From contig JANJXV010000020.1 in the NCBI GenBank assembly GCA_024803745.1, forward strand, positions 24,168,777 to 24,232,776: DNA of 64,000 bases, in the 5' to 3' direction. The DNA comes from Megascapheus bottae (Eukaryota > Chordata > Mammalia > Rodentia > Geomyidae). The notes beneath the pieces are model-generated. The model was not told the origin of the DNA, did not search any database, and saw only the letters and a list, made by a program, of their open reading frames with translations. Below, piece by piece: positions 12,085-21,689 of this stretch (within the stretch, counting starts at the first letter, position 1; every line of letters begins with the position of its first letter). The position numbers and the translations under genes are program-made.

Positions 12085-12266
12085 CTTTTTTCCCCTGTCC
12101 TGGTGCTTGAACTCAGGGCCTGGGCACTGCCCTTGGGCTTTCGCTCTACCACTTGAGTCACAGCACCACTTCTGGCTTTTACTATATATGTGGTACTGAG
12201 GAATCAAACCTAGGACTTCATGCATGCTAGGCAAGCACTGTACCACTAGGCTACACTCCGCGCCCC
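12085..12266 (-). mobile_element. IDL-Geo SINE
   Basis: TGTCCTGGTGCTTGAACTCA to ATGCATGCTAGGCAAGCACT and GGCTACACTC. Confidence 0.85.
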
Positions 12267-12451
12267 AAGGGTTTTTTTTTGTTTTGTTTTCTGAGCAATA
12301 TGACACTATGTAGCCCAAGCTGGCCTTTATGATCCTCCTGCCTCACCCTCTGTATCCTGAAATTATAGGTGTATAACGCTATGTCCAGTTTCTAAGTGTA
12401 TTTGTTTTTGTTGCATTATTATGTGCCAGTAGTATGGCTCAGAGTCTCATA

Positions 12452-12454
<3 letters not shown>

Positions 12455-12505
<51 letters not shown>
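12455..12505 (+). repeat. (GT)n microsatellite
   Basis: About 25 uninterrupted GT units. Confidence 0.95.
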
Positions 12506-12506
<1 letters not shown>

Positions 12507-12529
12507 TGTGCTTGTGTCCATTCTAAATT

Positions 12530-12735
12530 TAGGGAAAGGGCACTGTCCCTGAGCTTTTTTTTTTTTTTGCTCAAGATTAGTCTCTACCACTTGAGCCACA
12601 GCTTTACTTCTGGATTTTTGCTGGTCAATTGGAGATAAATGTCTCATGGAGTGTTCTGCCTAGGTTGGTTTTGAAGCATAATCCTCAAATCTCAGCTTTC
12701 TGAGCAGTCAGAATTATAGCCACCAGGAGTTAGGG
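12530..12735 (-). mobile_element. B1L-Geo SINE, diverged
   Basis: GGCACTGTCCCTGAGC..CTGGTCAATTGGAGATAAAT..CTCAAATCTCAGCTTTCTGA. Confidence 0.7.
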
Positions 12736-12751
12736 GTACCCTGTTCAGTCT

Positions 12752-12944
12752 TAATTTTTTTTTTTTTTGCCAGTCGTGGGGTTTGAACTCAGGGCCTAAG
12801 CACTGTCCTTGGTTTTTCTCAAGGCTAGAGCTCTACCACTTGAGCCACAGTACCACTTCTGGCTTTTTTTCCCCTATGTATGTGGTACCAAAGACAAGTA
12901 CTTTCTAGGGAAGCACTTTACCACTAGGCCAAACTCCTGGCCCC
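12752..12944 (-). mobile_element. IDL-Geo SINE
   Basis: T-run, GCCAGTCGTGGGGTTTGAAC to CACTAGGCCAAACTCCTGGC. Confidence 0.85.
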
Positions 12945-12946
12945 TT

Positions 12947-13196
12947 AAATTTTTTTGGCTGTTGTAGAACTTGAACTTTGGGCCTGAACTCTCCCTGAGC
13001 TCTTCAGCTCAAGGCTGCTGCCCTACCCCTCAAGCCGCAGCATCACTTTGGGTTTTCTAGTGGTTAACTGGAGATAAGAGTCTCATGGACTTTAAAGTCT
13101 CATGGACCATAAAACCCAAACTGTCTTTGAACCTTAATCCTCAGATCTCAGCCTCCTGGGTTGTAGGATTACAGGTGTGAGCCACTGCGCTGGGCT
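12947..13196 (-). mobile_element. B1L-Geo SINE
   Basis: GCTGTTGTAGAACTTGAACT to GATTACAGGTGTGAGCCACT. Abuts the previous element. Confidence 0.83.
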
Positions 13197-13711
13197 AGTC
13201 TTAATTTTTTAAAAACAACTTTATTTCTTAACTGTATATAAGATGCAGTGCTTCTGCAGATTGCAAATTCACTTGCTTACAGCATCTTGGAAGATATAAG
13301 CGATTCAGACCTGGAACTGAGCAAATAAGAGATTACATGTATAGCTTGTCTAAAATGGAATTCAAATGCTGCCAGAGGAAATTTACACCGAGATAATATA
13401 AAGCACCAGGAAACACTAAAAATCTTTTTGTGAACTTTCCCAATGTTTAAATATTAGCAGCTACATCAAACATTTGGAATACCATTTCAGTCAAGTTAAA
13501 CACACAAACCAACCGTTTGCACTATCTATGAAGCATGGTTGCTAGGTAGTTGGATGGACCAGACCATAGTGAGCCAGGAGGACTCCAAAGTGAGAGAAAC
13601 CATTGGAAAAGAGCAGATTCTGCTCTTATGAAATACAAACAAGGAGCACAAACTGAGCTCTTAGCTGTGCCTCATTTAAAAGGAGCTAATTAATTCTTGT
13701 GGCTTGGCTGA

Positions 13712-13839
13712 CCATTATAGGGTATTTAGGAGAAGTCCTGACCTCTAAACACTAGATGGCAGTAACATGCACCCTCCATGACTGGTCATGATAACCAGTC
13801 TCCAGACATTGCCAAATGGGCCAGAGTTGAGAACCACTG
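13712..13839 (-). mobile_element. MER5A-type hAT DNA transposon fossil
   Basis: Read on the minus strand it begins CAGTGGTTCTCAAC, then CATTTGGCAATGTCTGGAGA and TGCCATCTAGTG, characteristic of MER5A. An old non-autonomous element shared across placental mammals. Confidence 0.8.
13749..13762 (+). promoter_or_regulatory. CTCF-like motif inside MER5A
   Basis: The plus strand reads ACACTAGATGGCAG, with one mismatch to the CTCF core. It faces the two minus-strand motifs beyond GPR1. Confidence 0.35.
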
Positions 13840-13871
13840 GTATAGCTTTTGTTAGAAATAAGGGATGAGAA

Positions 13872-14340
13872 ATCAGGGGCTAGTGGCTCACGCCTGTAAT
13901 TCCTGCTATAGGAGGCTGAGATCTGAGGATTGTGGCTCAGAGTCTAGAGGCCTAGGAGGAAATTGCATGTGACTTTTATCTCCAATCTTCCAATCTTTTT
14001 TTTTTTTTTTTTCCCAGTTGTGGGGCTTGGACTCTGGGCCTGGGCGTTGTCCCTAGCTCTTCAGCTCAAGGTTACCACCCTACCCCTTGAGCCACAGCAC
14101 CACTTCTGGTTTTCTAGTGGTTAATTGGGGTAAGAGTCTCTCAGACTTTAGTGCTAGGGCTGGCTTTGAACCTTGATCCTCAGATCTCAGCCTCCTGAGT
14201 AGCTAGGATTACAGAGCTACCACGCCCAGCTCTCTCAATCTTATCTTCCAGCAAAAAAACTAGAAGTGAAGCTGTGGTTCAAGTGGTAGAGCTTGCACCA
14301 CCCTTGGAGGAAGGGAGTTCAAGCCCCAGTACTGTCACTA
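13872..14340 (+). mobile_element. B1L-Geo SINE split by a second SINE
   Basis: Head GTGGCTCACGCCTGTAATTC to 13994. The Geo half resumes at 14233 (AGAAGTGAAGCTGTGGTTCA). A minus-strand B1L-Geo occupies 13996-14232. Confidence 0.78.
13996..14232 (-). mobile_element. Nested B1L-Geo SINE
   Basis: T-run, CCCAGTTGTGGGGCTTGGAC to GTAGCTAGGATTACAGAGCT. Flanked by similar CAATCTT strings. Confidence 0.8.
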
Positions 14341-14488
14341 ACTGAATGAATATCCTTTTCATCCTGTCCTGTTATTTTAGTATTTTTTTCTAAAACACAC
14401 CACCTTTTAGCATCTTTTAATTTACTTCTCTTATTGTGTTTGTTTTTTTTCTATCTCTGCCTGCTGCATTCTAAAATTTAAAAGAGGG

Positions 14489-14665
14489 CCGGGAGTGTGG
14501 TGCTTGCCTAACACCCATGAATCTTTGGGTTCCATTCCTCAGTACCATATACACAGAAAAAGCCAGAAGTGATGCTGGGGCTCAAGTGGTAGAGCATTAA
14601 TCTTAGAAAAGCTTGAGGACAGGGTCCAGGCCCTGAGTTCAAGTCCCAGGACTGGCAAAAAAATA
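14489..14665 (+). mobile_element. IDL-Geo SINE
   Basis: GGCCGGGAGTGTGGTGCTTG..GAGTTCAAGTCCCAGGACTG. The head has lost part of the A-box region. Confidence 0.82.
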
Positions 14666-14670
14666 AAAAT

Positions 14671-14790
14671 AAAGCTAGATGTGGTGGCTCAATAGGTAGG
14701 GTGGTAGCTTGAACTGAAGAGCTGAGGGACAGCACTCAGGCCCAGAGTTCAAGCCCCACGGTGGACAAAAAATAAATAAAAATAAAATAA
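14671..14790 (+). mobile_element. Geo-type monomer
   Basis: GATGTGGTGGCTCAATAGGT..CCCAGAGTTCAAGCCCCACG with an (AAAT)n tail. Confidence 0.7.
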
Positions 14791-14914
14791 AATCTTAGAG
14801 AGAAGTATTTGTCTTTTATTTAATGAAGAGTCCCAGTCAGCTAGAATAGTGCCTGATATATTTAGGCACTTTTTAAATATTTTGCTGAATGAATGAGTGC
14901 TCCAGATTCAGGTA

Positions 14915-15043
14915 TGATACCAAGCATTGTGGCACATAATGTAATCCCAGCACTCAAGGGCAGAGACAAGAAGGACCTCCATTTCAAAGCTAGACTCGAC
15001 TACATAGTGAGACCCTCTCTAAGAAACAAAAACCAAAAAACAA
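14915..15043 (+). mobile_element. B1-like SINE monomer without Geo
   Basis: TGGCACATAATGTAATCCCA..GACTACATAGTGAGACCCTC, the ordinary B1 layout. Confidence 0.65.
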
Positions 15044-15139
15044 TTCAGACGTTGTGGTTATTAATACAGGAGGAAACTTGGACTCACATACAACACATAA
15101 AAGAATATCATGCAATATGAGGCAGAAATTGGGAAAATA

Positions 15140-15400
15140 AGCTAGGTGCCTGTGGCTCATACCTGAAAATCCTAGCTAGTTAGGAAGCTGAGGTCTGAGG
15201 ATACAGGTTCAATGCCAGACCAAGCAGGAAATTCTGTGAGACTCTTATCTTTAACCAGCAAAAAGCTAGAAGCGGGGCTGTGGCTCACGGATAGAGTGCT
15301 AGCCTTGAGTGAAAAATCTAAGGGCCAGAGTCTGATCTCTGAGTTCAAGTCCTAATACTAGCACCAAGAAAAAAATAAATGGAGAGAGAGAGAGACAGAG
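15140..15400 (+). mobile_element. B1L-Geo SINE with (GA)n tail
   Basis: GTGCCTGTGGCTCATACCTG..GAGTTCAAGTCC, ending in an AG-rich simple repeat. Confidence 0.8.
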
Positions 15401-16085
15401 ACAGAAAGGAGAAAAGGACTGGAAAAATGCATATACAAATCAGGAAATGTCAGTTCTCCACTGGACCTGCAGAAGATAGGCAAGAAGCTTGATACTGATT
15501 TTCCTCACAACTGCAGATTATGAAACAGCCTTGATTTCATATTTCTAACCTTCTGACTGAAACAATAAGACTGTTATCTTCTACTGCGAGGTCGCATATT
15601 TTATGGTGCCTTGTTACCTAGGAAACGGATAGTCTCTTGATACTTGGGTAAGTCTAAGTGAGGTTTGGAAACTTAATTAGATCTGCAAGAACCTGGACAG
15701 TGTAAAGCAATATATAAACAAGGTATAATGATTCAATAAGAATATGCCCTTCAGGGTTAACTGTGACTGCTCAAACATTTGTAGCTATTTGGTGAACCCT
15801 GCCTTTCTTTTCTCTTCATCATGTCCTTACCTTCACCATCAACACTTTACAAACACATTGGCTCTGAGTTATAGAATTCCCAGCTTGAATTCACCTTGCA
15901 GGATTCAGCTGGGTAGCATTCAGTAACTCCTAAAGTTTTTCTCCGAGCATGAACTGGTCTCTGGATCTGGTCATCTGTTTTCTAGAAGATTAGGAACCTC
16001 CTTAGTTTATGATTGAAGGAATTCTGTTCAGAAAAATAACTTGTTCATCCTCAAGGTATTTCCTGGGCTCACCTCAAAGAGGCAG
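15401..16085. other. SINE-free stretch without recognised gene
   Basis: No coding exon recognised. Holds the X-box-like palindrome at 15613-15626. Being repeat-free in such SINE-dense DNA makes it a candidate regulatory island. Confidence 0.4.
15613..15626 (+). promoter_or_regulatory. RFX X-box-like palindrome
   Basis: GTTACCTAGGAAAC matches the RFX X-box (GTNRCC-RGYAAC) except for one base. It lies in a SINE-free stretch (15400-16085) upstream of GPR1. Confidence 0.4.
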
Positions 16086-16290
16086 AAGCTGTGCACCAGT
16101 GCCTCACACCTGTAATACTGGCTACCGTCTAAGGATCACACTTCAAATGCAACCTGGAAAAGATAGTATGGGAGACTTTTGTCTACAATTAACCAGGAAG
16201 AATCTGGAAGTGGGGCTGTACCAGCCTTGAGCAAAAAACTAAGGGAAAACTCCCTGGCCTTGAGTTTAAGTCCCAAGTACCAGTGTGTAC
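16086..16290 (+). mobile_element. B1L-Geo SINE, degraded
   Basis: CAGTGCCTCACACCTGTAAT..TCTACAATTAACCAGGAAGA..GAGTTTAAGTCCCAAGTACC. Confidence 0.6.
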
Positions 16291-16299
16291 ATGCACATA

Positions 16300-17860
16300 C
16301 ACAAATTAGGAAGAGGAGTTTGCTGGTTTGGTGTCTGTCCTTCAGTAGGTCTTGCCATTCTCATTCTCTTCAAGCTGAACTTGAATTGACACTGAAAGAG
16401 GAAGGCTGTGGACTTGCATGAGGAGAGTGGTATGAGCTCTTAGGGCTTCTCTGTGGCTCTTCCTTGCATGGGGGATGAGGTTCCTTTTGTTCATGGGTGA
16501 GAGTTTTATCACCTGGGTCATTTGGTTATACAATTACTAATTGCCTGAAAGAACATAAGCATCAAGAAGGTAAAAGTATTCTAGTACACAGGTAGAAAAC
16601 CAAGACAGAGGAGTCTGAATTTAAGCTGTGAAGGATTTGATATTGGGGAGGGACAGAGACTAGATAGAATGAGAGAGTAGGGCAAGATCCAGGGAGAAGC
16701 AAGCCAGGAGCCAGAAGCCAGAAGCATATGTGCCTATAATTTCAGCACTTGGGAAGCTCAAACAGGAGAATCATGACTTAAGGAAAGCCAAGGATATGAT
16801 AAGACCCTACCCAAATAATAACAATAATAAATAAGCTATTCTTGCTCACTTGCAAAGAGCATTTGGTGTCAAGCAGAGTACATGAAGAGTAGAATTGTAG
16901 GTCAAGGTTATGGAGCTCTGGAAGCAGCATGGACTTGGGGTAAACTCTCAAACACTCTCATGAAGCTTTTAAATTATCTATGATTGTGAATATGATACCT
17001 TTCAGAGCCAATCAGTTGTTAAGCAAATGTTAAGTATCTGTGATATATTCCAACTTGTAGGAGGCCCTGTGGGGCACAAAGATAATAGCCATTCTTTGTA
17101 AGAAGTTCACAACCTGGTAGGGGGGGGAATTTAAAATACATCAGTGTCAGTATGGAGTGTTAAGTGTGATGAGAGAACTTGAGGCTAGTGTTTGGAAAGA
17201 TGGGGAGAGGGGGCAGGGATACAGTAGTGGCTACCAGCTCAGGCTCTGGGGCCACCAGGTGTGATTCCATAGCCCGGCTGCACCGCAGGTTGCGTGATCC
17301 TGTCTGGATAAAAAACACCAAGCTTTTCTGAGCTCTGCATCCTTTCTTGAAATTGAAAATAAACACAGTGCTTAAGGCATAGCATCTCTATGAGGATCAA
17401 ATTAGAGTATGCATGCCTAGTGGCTACTACATTCACTATAACACAATTATTTATAACAATTATAGCTATAATCATAATTATCTGCAGAAAGGTAATGTCA
17501 TGAAGTGTTTCCAAGGAAAGGCAACATTTGTGTTGAATGTTGAAGAACAAAACTATGTTGCCTGGGTCTAGGAAGAAGCTTTGTATTGCTTGAATTGTTT
17601 TTTTTTTTTTAATTATGCACTGACAGATTCCTCAAAAGACTTTTAGTTAAGATAATGAATTTAGTGATAGTTGAGTTTGAGAAGGCTGTGAGCAACACAA
17701 CACAACGTGCTGACCTCTTCACTAAACCAATTTTTATTATGTATTTGCCAATTAAAAATGATTATACCTCCATGAAATGAATATAATTATTCATCTTTTA
17801 ACTTCATTTTGAATATTGCAGAAATAACCTGTATGTATATGTTTTGTGGGGGGGGAGTAA
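16300..17860. other. Mostly unique non-coding sequence
   Basis: No exon recognised. A B1-like remnant lies at about 16715-16830. Confidence 0.5.
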
Positions 17861-17861
17861 G

Positions 17862-18055
17862 GGTCATGCTACAGTTTGCACTCAGGGCCTTGAGTTGACA
17901 GGCTGGTGCTCTACTTCTTAAGCCACACCTCTATCTCAGCTTTTTGCTGGTTATTTTGGAGATGGAGTCTCACAGAGCTTTCTGCCTATGCTGTACTCAA
18001 ACTGCAATCTTCTGTATCTCAGCCTCCAGAGCAGTTGATGAGGTACTAGTGCCAG
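17862..18055 (-). mobile_element. B1L-Geo-like SINE, old
   Basis: GCACTCAGGGCC..TTGCTGGTTATTTTGGAGAT..ATCTCAGCCTCCAGAGCAGT. Confidence 0.6.
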
Positions 18056-18059
18056 AGGA

Positions 18060-18246
18060 TTTTTTTTTTTACTAGTCCTGGGTCTTGAACTCTGAGCCTG
18101 AGTGCTGTGGGCTTTTTCCTCAAGGCTAGCACTCTACCACTTGAGCCACTTCCAGCTTTTCTATGTATGTGGTACCGAGTAATTGAACCCAGGTCTTCAT
18201 GCATGCTAGGCAAGCACTCTACCACCAGGCCAAACTCCCAGTCCCA
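18060..18246 (-). mobile_element. IDL-Geo SINE
   Basis: T-run, ACTAGTCCTGGGTCTTGAAC to CCAGGCCAAACTCCCAGTCC. Confidence 0.85.
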
Positions 18247-18349
18247 GAGGATTCTTTTCTTTCTAATTTGGTTTGAATTCAGAGCTTCATGCTTGTTAAG
18301 CTGGCTACTCCACCAGCCCTCAATTTAAAAAAAAAGTTGATTAAGTTGA

Positions 18350-18735
18350 TTCTACCAGGTATGCCTGTAATCCTAGCTACTGAGAATCTCAGTTCAAAGC
18401 CAGCCTGGGCACTAAAGTCCATGAGATTCATCTCCAATTAACCACTAGAAAATTGGAAGTGGACCTATAGTCCAAGCCCCATGACTGACCAAAAAAAGTT
18501 GATTCCTCCAGGTGCCAGTGACTCATATCTCTAATTCTACTTATTCAGGAGGCTGAGATCTGAGGTTTGGATTGCAAAGCCAGCCTGGGCGGGAAAATTC
18601 CATGAGACTCTTATCTCCTATTAACCACCAAAAAGCTAAAAGTAGAGCTTTGGCTTAAGCGATAGAGCATCAGTCTTTGACAAAATAGCTTACTTTTTTC
18701 TGGGCCCTGAATTCACTCTAGTACTGGTACTAAGT
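18350..18735 (+). mobile_element. Two consecutive B1L-Geo SINEs
   Basis: A shortened copy (18350-18498, AGCCCCATGACTGACC) is followed by a fuller copy (18508-18735, GTGACTCATATCTCTAATTC). Confidence 0.75.
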
Positions 18736-18850
18736 AGACAAATACATGAAAATTATTATATATATATATACATATATATATATAGTGTGTGTGCCATAAC
18801 TTATTAAAAAGGTATATTTTTCATCTTTATTTTATCATTCATTGAGCCTA

Positions 18851-18908
18851 CTCTTTTTTTTTTTCAAATTTGCTTCTATAGAGTTCCTATTCCTCTACCT
18901 ATCAAGTC
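18851..18908 (+). other. GPR1: GPR1 3' splice site and 5'-UTR part of coding exon
   Basis: A pyrimidine tract ends in AG at 18880-18881, so the exon should start at 18882 and carry 27 bases of 5' UTR before the ATG. This implies at least one non-coding exon further left. I could not identify it by reading; it may lie outside the window. Confidence 0.75.
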
Positions 18909-19973
18909 ATGGAAGACCTAGAAGAAACATTGGAAGATTATGAGTACTATCCCTATTACTCAGAATATTCCTCCCCCGAGCCTGATTTGGAAGAGAAAGT
19001 CTATCTGGTTGCTGCTCATTGGATCTCCCTGGTGTTATGCGGTGTAGCATTTGTTCTGGGAATTCCCGGGAATGCCATGGTCATTTGGCTTACAGGCTTC
19101 AAGTGGAAGAAGACAGTAACCACGCTCTGGTTCCTCAATCTGGCCATTGCAGACTTCATATTTGTTCTCTTCTTGCCCCTGTACATTTCTTATGTGGCCA
19201 TGAATTTCCATTGGCCCTTTGGCATTTGGTTGTGCAAGGCCAATTCTTTCATTGCCCAGTTGAACATGCTTTCGAGTGTTTTTTTCCTGACAGCCATCAA
19301 CCTGGACCGCTACATTCATTTAATCCATCCTGCTTTGTCTCAACGGTACCGAACCCTGAAGAATTGCCTGGTTGTTATTATATTCATCTGGCTTTTAGCC
19401 TCTCTAATTAGTGGTCCTGCCCTGTATTTCCGGGACACAGTGGAGTTCAATAATGGCACTCTTTGCTATAATAAATTCCACGAGCATGACCCTGATCTCA
19501 CCTTGATGAGGCACCACCTTCTCACCTGGATGAAATTTATTGTTGGCTACCTCTTCCCTTTGCTAACAATGAGTATTTGTTACCTGTGTCTCATCTGCAA
19601 GATGAAGAAGCGAAGCATCTTGATCTCCAGTATGCATTTCTGGACAATCCTTGCTGTGGTCATGGCCTTTTTGATTTGCTGGACTCCTTATCACCTTTTT
19701 AGCATTTTGGAGCTCACCATTCACCACATTAGCTATTTCCACCCAGTACTGCAGGCTGGACTCCCCATTTCCACTGGTCTGGCATTCCTCCATAGTTGCT
19801 TGAACCCCATCCTTTACGTCCTAATTAGTAAAAAGTTCCAAGCCCGCTTCAGGGCCTCTGTTGCTGAGATACTAAAGCATACACTGTGGGAAGTCAGCTG
19901 TTCTGGCACAGTCAGTGAACAGCTCAGGAACACTGAAACCAAGAATCTATCTCTCCTGGAAACAACCCAGTAA
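18909..19973 (+). CDS. GPR1: GPR1 (CMKLR2), chemerin-binding GPCR
   Basis: A 354-residue class A GPCR in one uninterrupted frame (the human protein has 355), recognised from close identity to human GPR1. It is a plasma-membrane receptor for chemerin. Visible landmarks are an acidic, tyrosine-rich N-terminus (Y11, Y13, Y14, Y16, Y17, Y20; sulphation candidates), TM1 about 38-60 with GN at 54-55, TM2 with LAIAD at 78-82, the C109-C186 disulphide pair, DRY at 133-135, an N-glycosylation sequon N182-G-T, CWTP at 257-260 in TM6 and NPILY at 299-303 in TM7. The C-terminal tail is serine/threonine-rich. The start is the first ATG of the exon, 27 bases after a clear 3' splice site, with G at -3 and +4. 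The coding region being intronless is normal for this gene. By synteny it belongs to the GPR1/ZDBF2 imprinted neighbourhood, but imprinting here is only inferred. Odd: DRY where I recall DHY in human, and no N-terminal glycosylation sequon. Confidence 0.97.
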   Translation: MEDLEETLEDYEYYPYYSEYSSPEPDLEEKVYLVAAHWISLVLCGVAFVLGIPGNAMVIWLTGFKWKKTVTTLWFLNLAIADFIFVLFLPLYISYVAMNFHWPFGIWLCKANSFIAQLNMLSSVFFLTAINLDRYIHLIHPALSQRYRTLKNCLVVIIFIWLLASLISGPALYFRDTVEFNNGTLCYNKFHEHDPDLTLMRHHLLTWMKFIVGYLFPLLTMSICYLCLICKMKKRSILISSMHFWTILAVVMAFLICWTPYHLFSILELTIHHISYFHPVLQAGLPISTGLAFLHSCLNPILYVLISKKFQARFRASVAEILKHTLWEVSCSGTVSEQLRNTETKNLSLLETTQ

Positions 19974-20400
19974 CTTACTACTCTCCCCCTCAAAAAAAAA
20001 AAAAAAAAAATCAATGTAAAGTCTTCATGTGGGTCTCTTGGCAAATGCTTCCAGATTAAATTTAGTTCTAAGATTTAAAACCGACCAGGCTTTGATTTGG
20101 GTCAGTCTATTGCCTTCGTATTTTTTGTGCTTGAAAGATTTTCATTTTATTTTTCTCAGTGCAGCTTAATGTCTTTCCAGCTGCCATCTGCTGGCTCTTG
20201 TAAGAATGACAACCTGTACATGTCTAATTTTAGACTGCGTCAACTAAATACTGCATAGCAACAATTGTATTCAAGAGTATATGTATCTGATTAGATAAAT
20301 CCTTTTTATAATGTAAGATTTATCACAATGTATTAAATACCATTGTTGAAGCAGTTTTGAGTTTTCATTATGTTTTCTTTTGGGAAATTGCCTTTTCGAT
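19974..20400 (+). other. GPR1: GPR1 3' UTR and downstream flank
   Basis: Unique sequence after the stop. It opens with an A-tract at 19992-20010. ATTAAA-type signals at 20055-20060 and 20332-20337 are possible poly(A) signals, but no AATAAA was found nearby, so the transcript end is uncertain. A consensus CTCF core lies inside at 20181-20194. Confidence 0.5.
20181..20194 (-). promoter_or_regulatory. CTCF core motif in GPR1 3' flank
   Basis: The minus strand reads CCAGCAGATGGCAG, matching CCASYAGRKGGCRS at all positions. Confidence 0.55.
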
Positions 20401-20600
20401 CATACATAATATACAAATATATGTGCATATAATTTCTCTTCTTCTTTTTGAGATAATCTCATGATATGGCCCAGACTGGGCTTAAAATAGTGATACTACT
20501 CCCACATATGCCTCCCACATGACTGGCATTACATTCACCCTATTCCTACTTACCTGGAAATTATTTTTTGTTGTTGTTTTGCATGTTTTTGTTTTTGTTT

Positions 20601-20706
20601 TTGCCAGTCCTGGGGCTTGAAGTCAGGCCCTGGGCTCTGTCCCTGAGCTTTTCTTTGCTCAAAGTTAGTGCTCTACCACTTGAGCCATACCACCACTGCC
20701 AGCCCT
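20601..20706 (-). mobile_element. Geo monomer
   Basis: GCCAGTCCTGGGGCTTGAAG to CTACCACTTGAGCCATACCA. The head is missing. Confidence 0.7.
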
Positions 20707-21149
20707 TTTCATCAATTTTTAAATCTAAATTGTAATGTAATGTAGGTAACTAGGTAACTATTACAACTCAGGAGACTGAGATCAGAAAGATGGCAGTTTG
20801 AGGGCACCCTGGCTCTAATGCTAGGAGCACCTCCATTTTAAAGCACACATCCACACTCCCAAACAAAGCAAGGCACAGGGATGCATGCCACATTTCTGCC
20901 TGGGAAGCACAGGTATGAGATCTTGGTCCACGGCCTTCTATGGCAAAAACTGGGACCCCATTAGAAAACCTAAAGCAACAGGAGTGGGGGTCATGGCACA
21001 AGTGGTAGTCTACAACAAGGCCCTCAGTTCAGACATGTTCTAGCCCCCCACCCCCCAAAAAAGACATAATTTCAAATGTTAAAATGTATTTGCTTAAAAA
21101 TTTAATTTTCTACAAGTAACCCTACTTATTTTTATGAATCTTGGCTTAC

Positions 21150-21280
21150 AGGGGGAATTTACCACTGGAGCCACACCTCTAATTCTGGCTTGTCACTGGT
21201 TAATTGGAGATTGTTTGCTAGGGCTGGCTTAGACCTCTACTTTCTGAGTAGGTAGCATTATAGGTAGGAGCCATCGATAA
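21150..21280 (-). mobile_element. B1L-Geo fragment, old
   Basis: CACTGGTTAATTGGAGATTG and GGCTGGCTTAGACCTCTACT. Confidence 0.6.
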
Positions 21281-21429
21281 CCACATATGGTGAATTATTT
21301 TTTTAAATGTCTACTCAATCTACGCATACACCTTTATGAATTAGCTTGGTAGTTAGAACTTCTAGTTAACTGCTTAATAAACTGCCCACAAATCTAGTTG
21401 CTTAAAACAATAATTTATTAATATACACT

Positions 21430-21685
21430 AAATGGATAGAAAAACCAAACAGGCTCTGTTGAGAGATGGGCATCAGCAGGAGAGGAGCGGGTGAATTAAG
21501 TTGAAGTACTTTATTTGCATATATGAAAACAGAACAATGAAGCCTGATGAAATTGTTTTAAGAGGCAATAAGGGAGAGTGATGGGGGGGAGGTTAATAGA
21601 GTATATTGTATGCATGTATGAAAAATGTCACAATGAAGTCCCCCTCGTAGAACTAATATATGCTAATAAAGACCTTAATTAAAAA
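21430..21685 (+). mobile_element. Old LINE/LTR 3'-end-like fragment
   Basis: An A-rich stretch ending GCTAATAAAGACCTTAATTA then AAAA. It resembles 35440-35695 in outline (gggagagtga, tatgcatgtatga, aactaatatatgctaataa). The family is not identified. Confidence 0.4.
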
Positions 21686-21689
21686 AGCC

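Noticed and set aside
12396..12638. Cysteine/valine-alternating frame
   Set aside because: It is the translation of the (GT)n microsatellite.
17244..17262. GGCCACCAGGTGTG as a further CTCF site
   Set aside because: It fails the invariant GGC at the end of the core.
19974..20010. GPR1 as a processed retrocopy because of the A-run after the stop
   Set aside because: The coding exon has a proper upstream 3' splice site, a full intact frame and the expected neighbours; GPR1 is naturally single-exon in its coding part.
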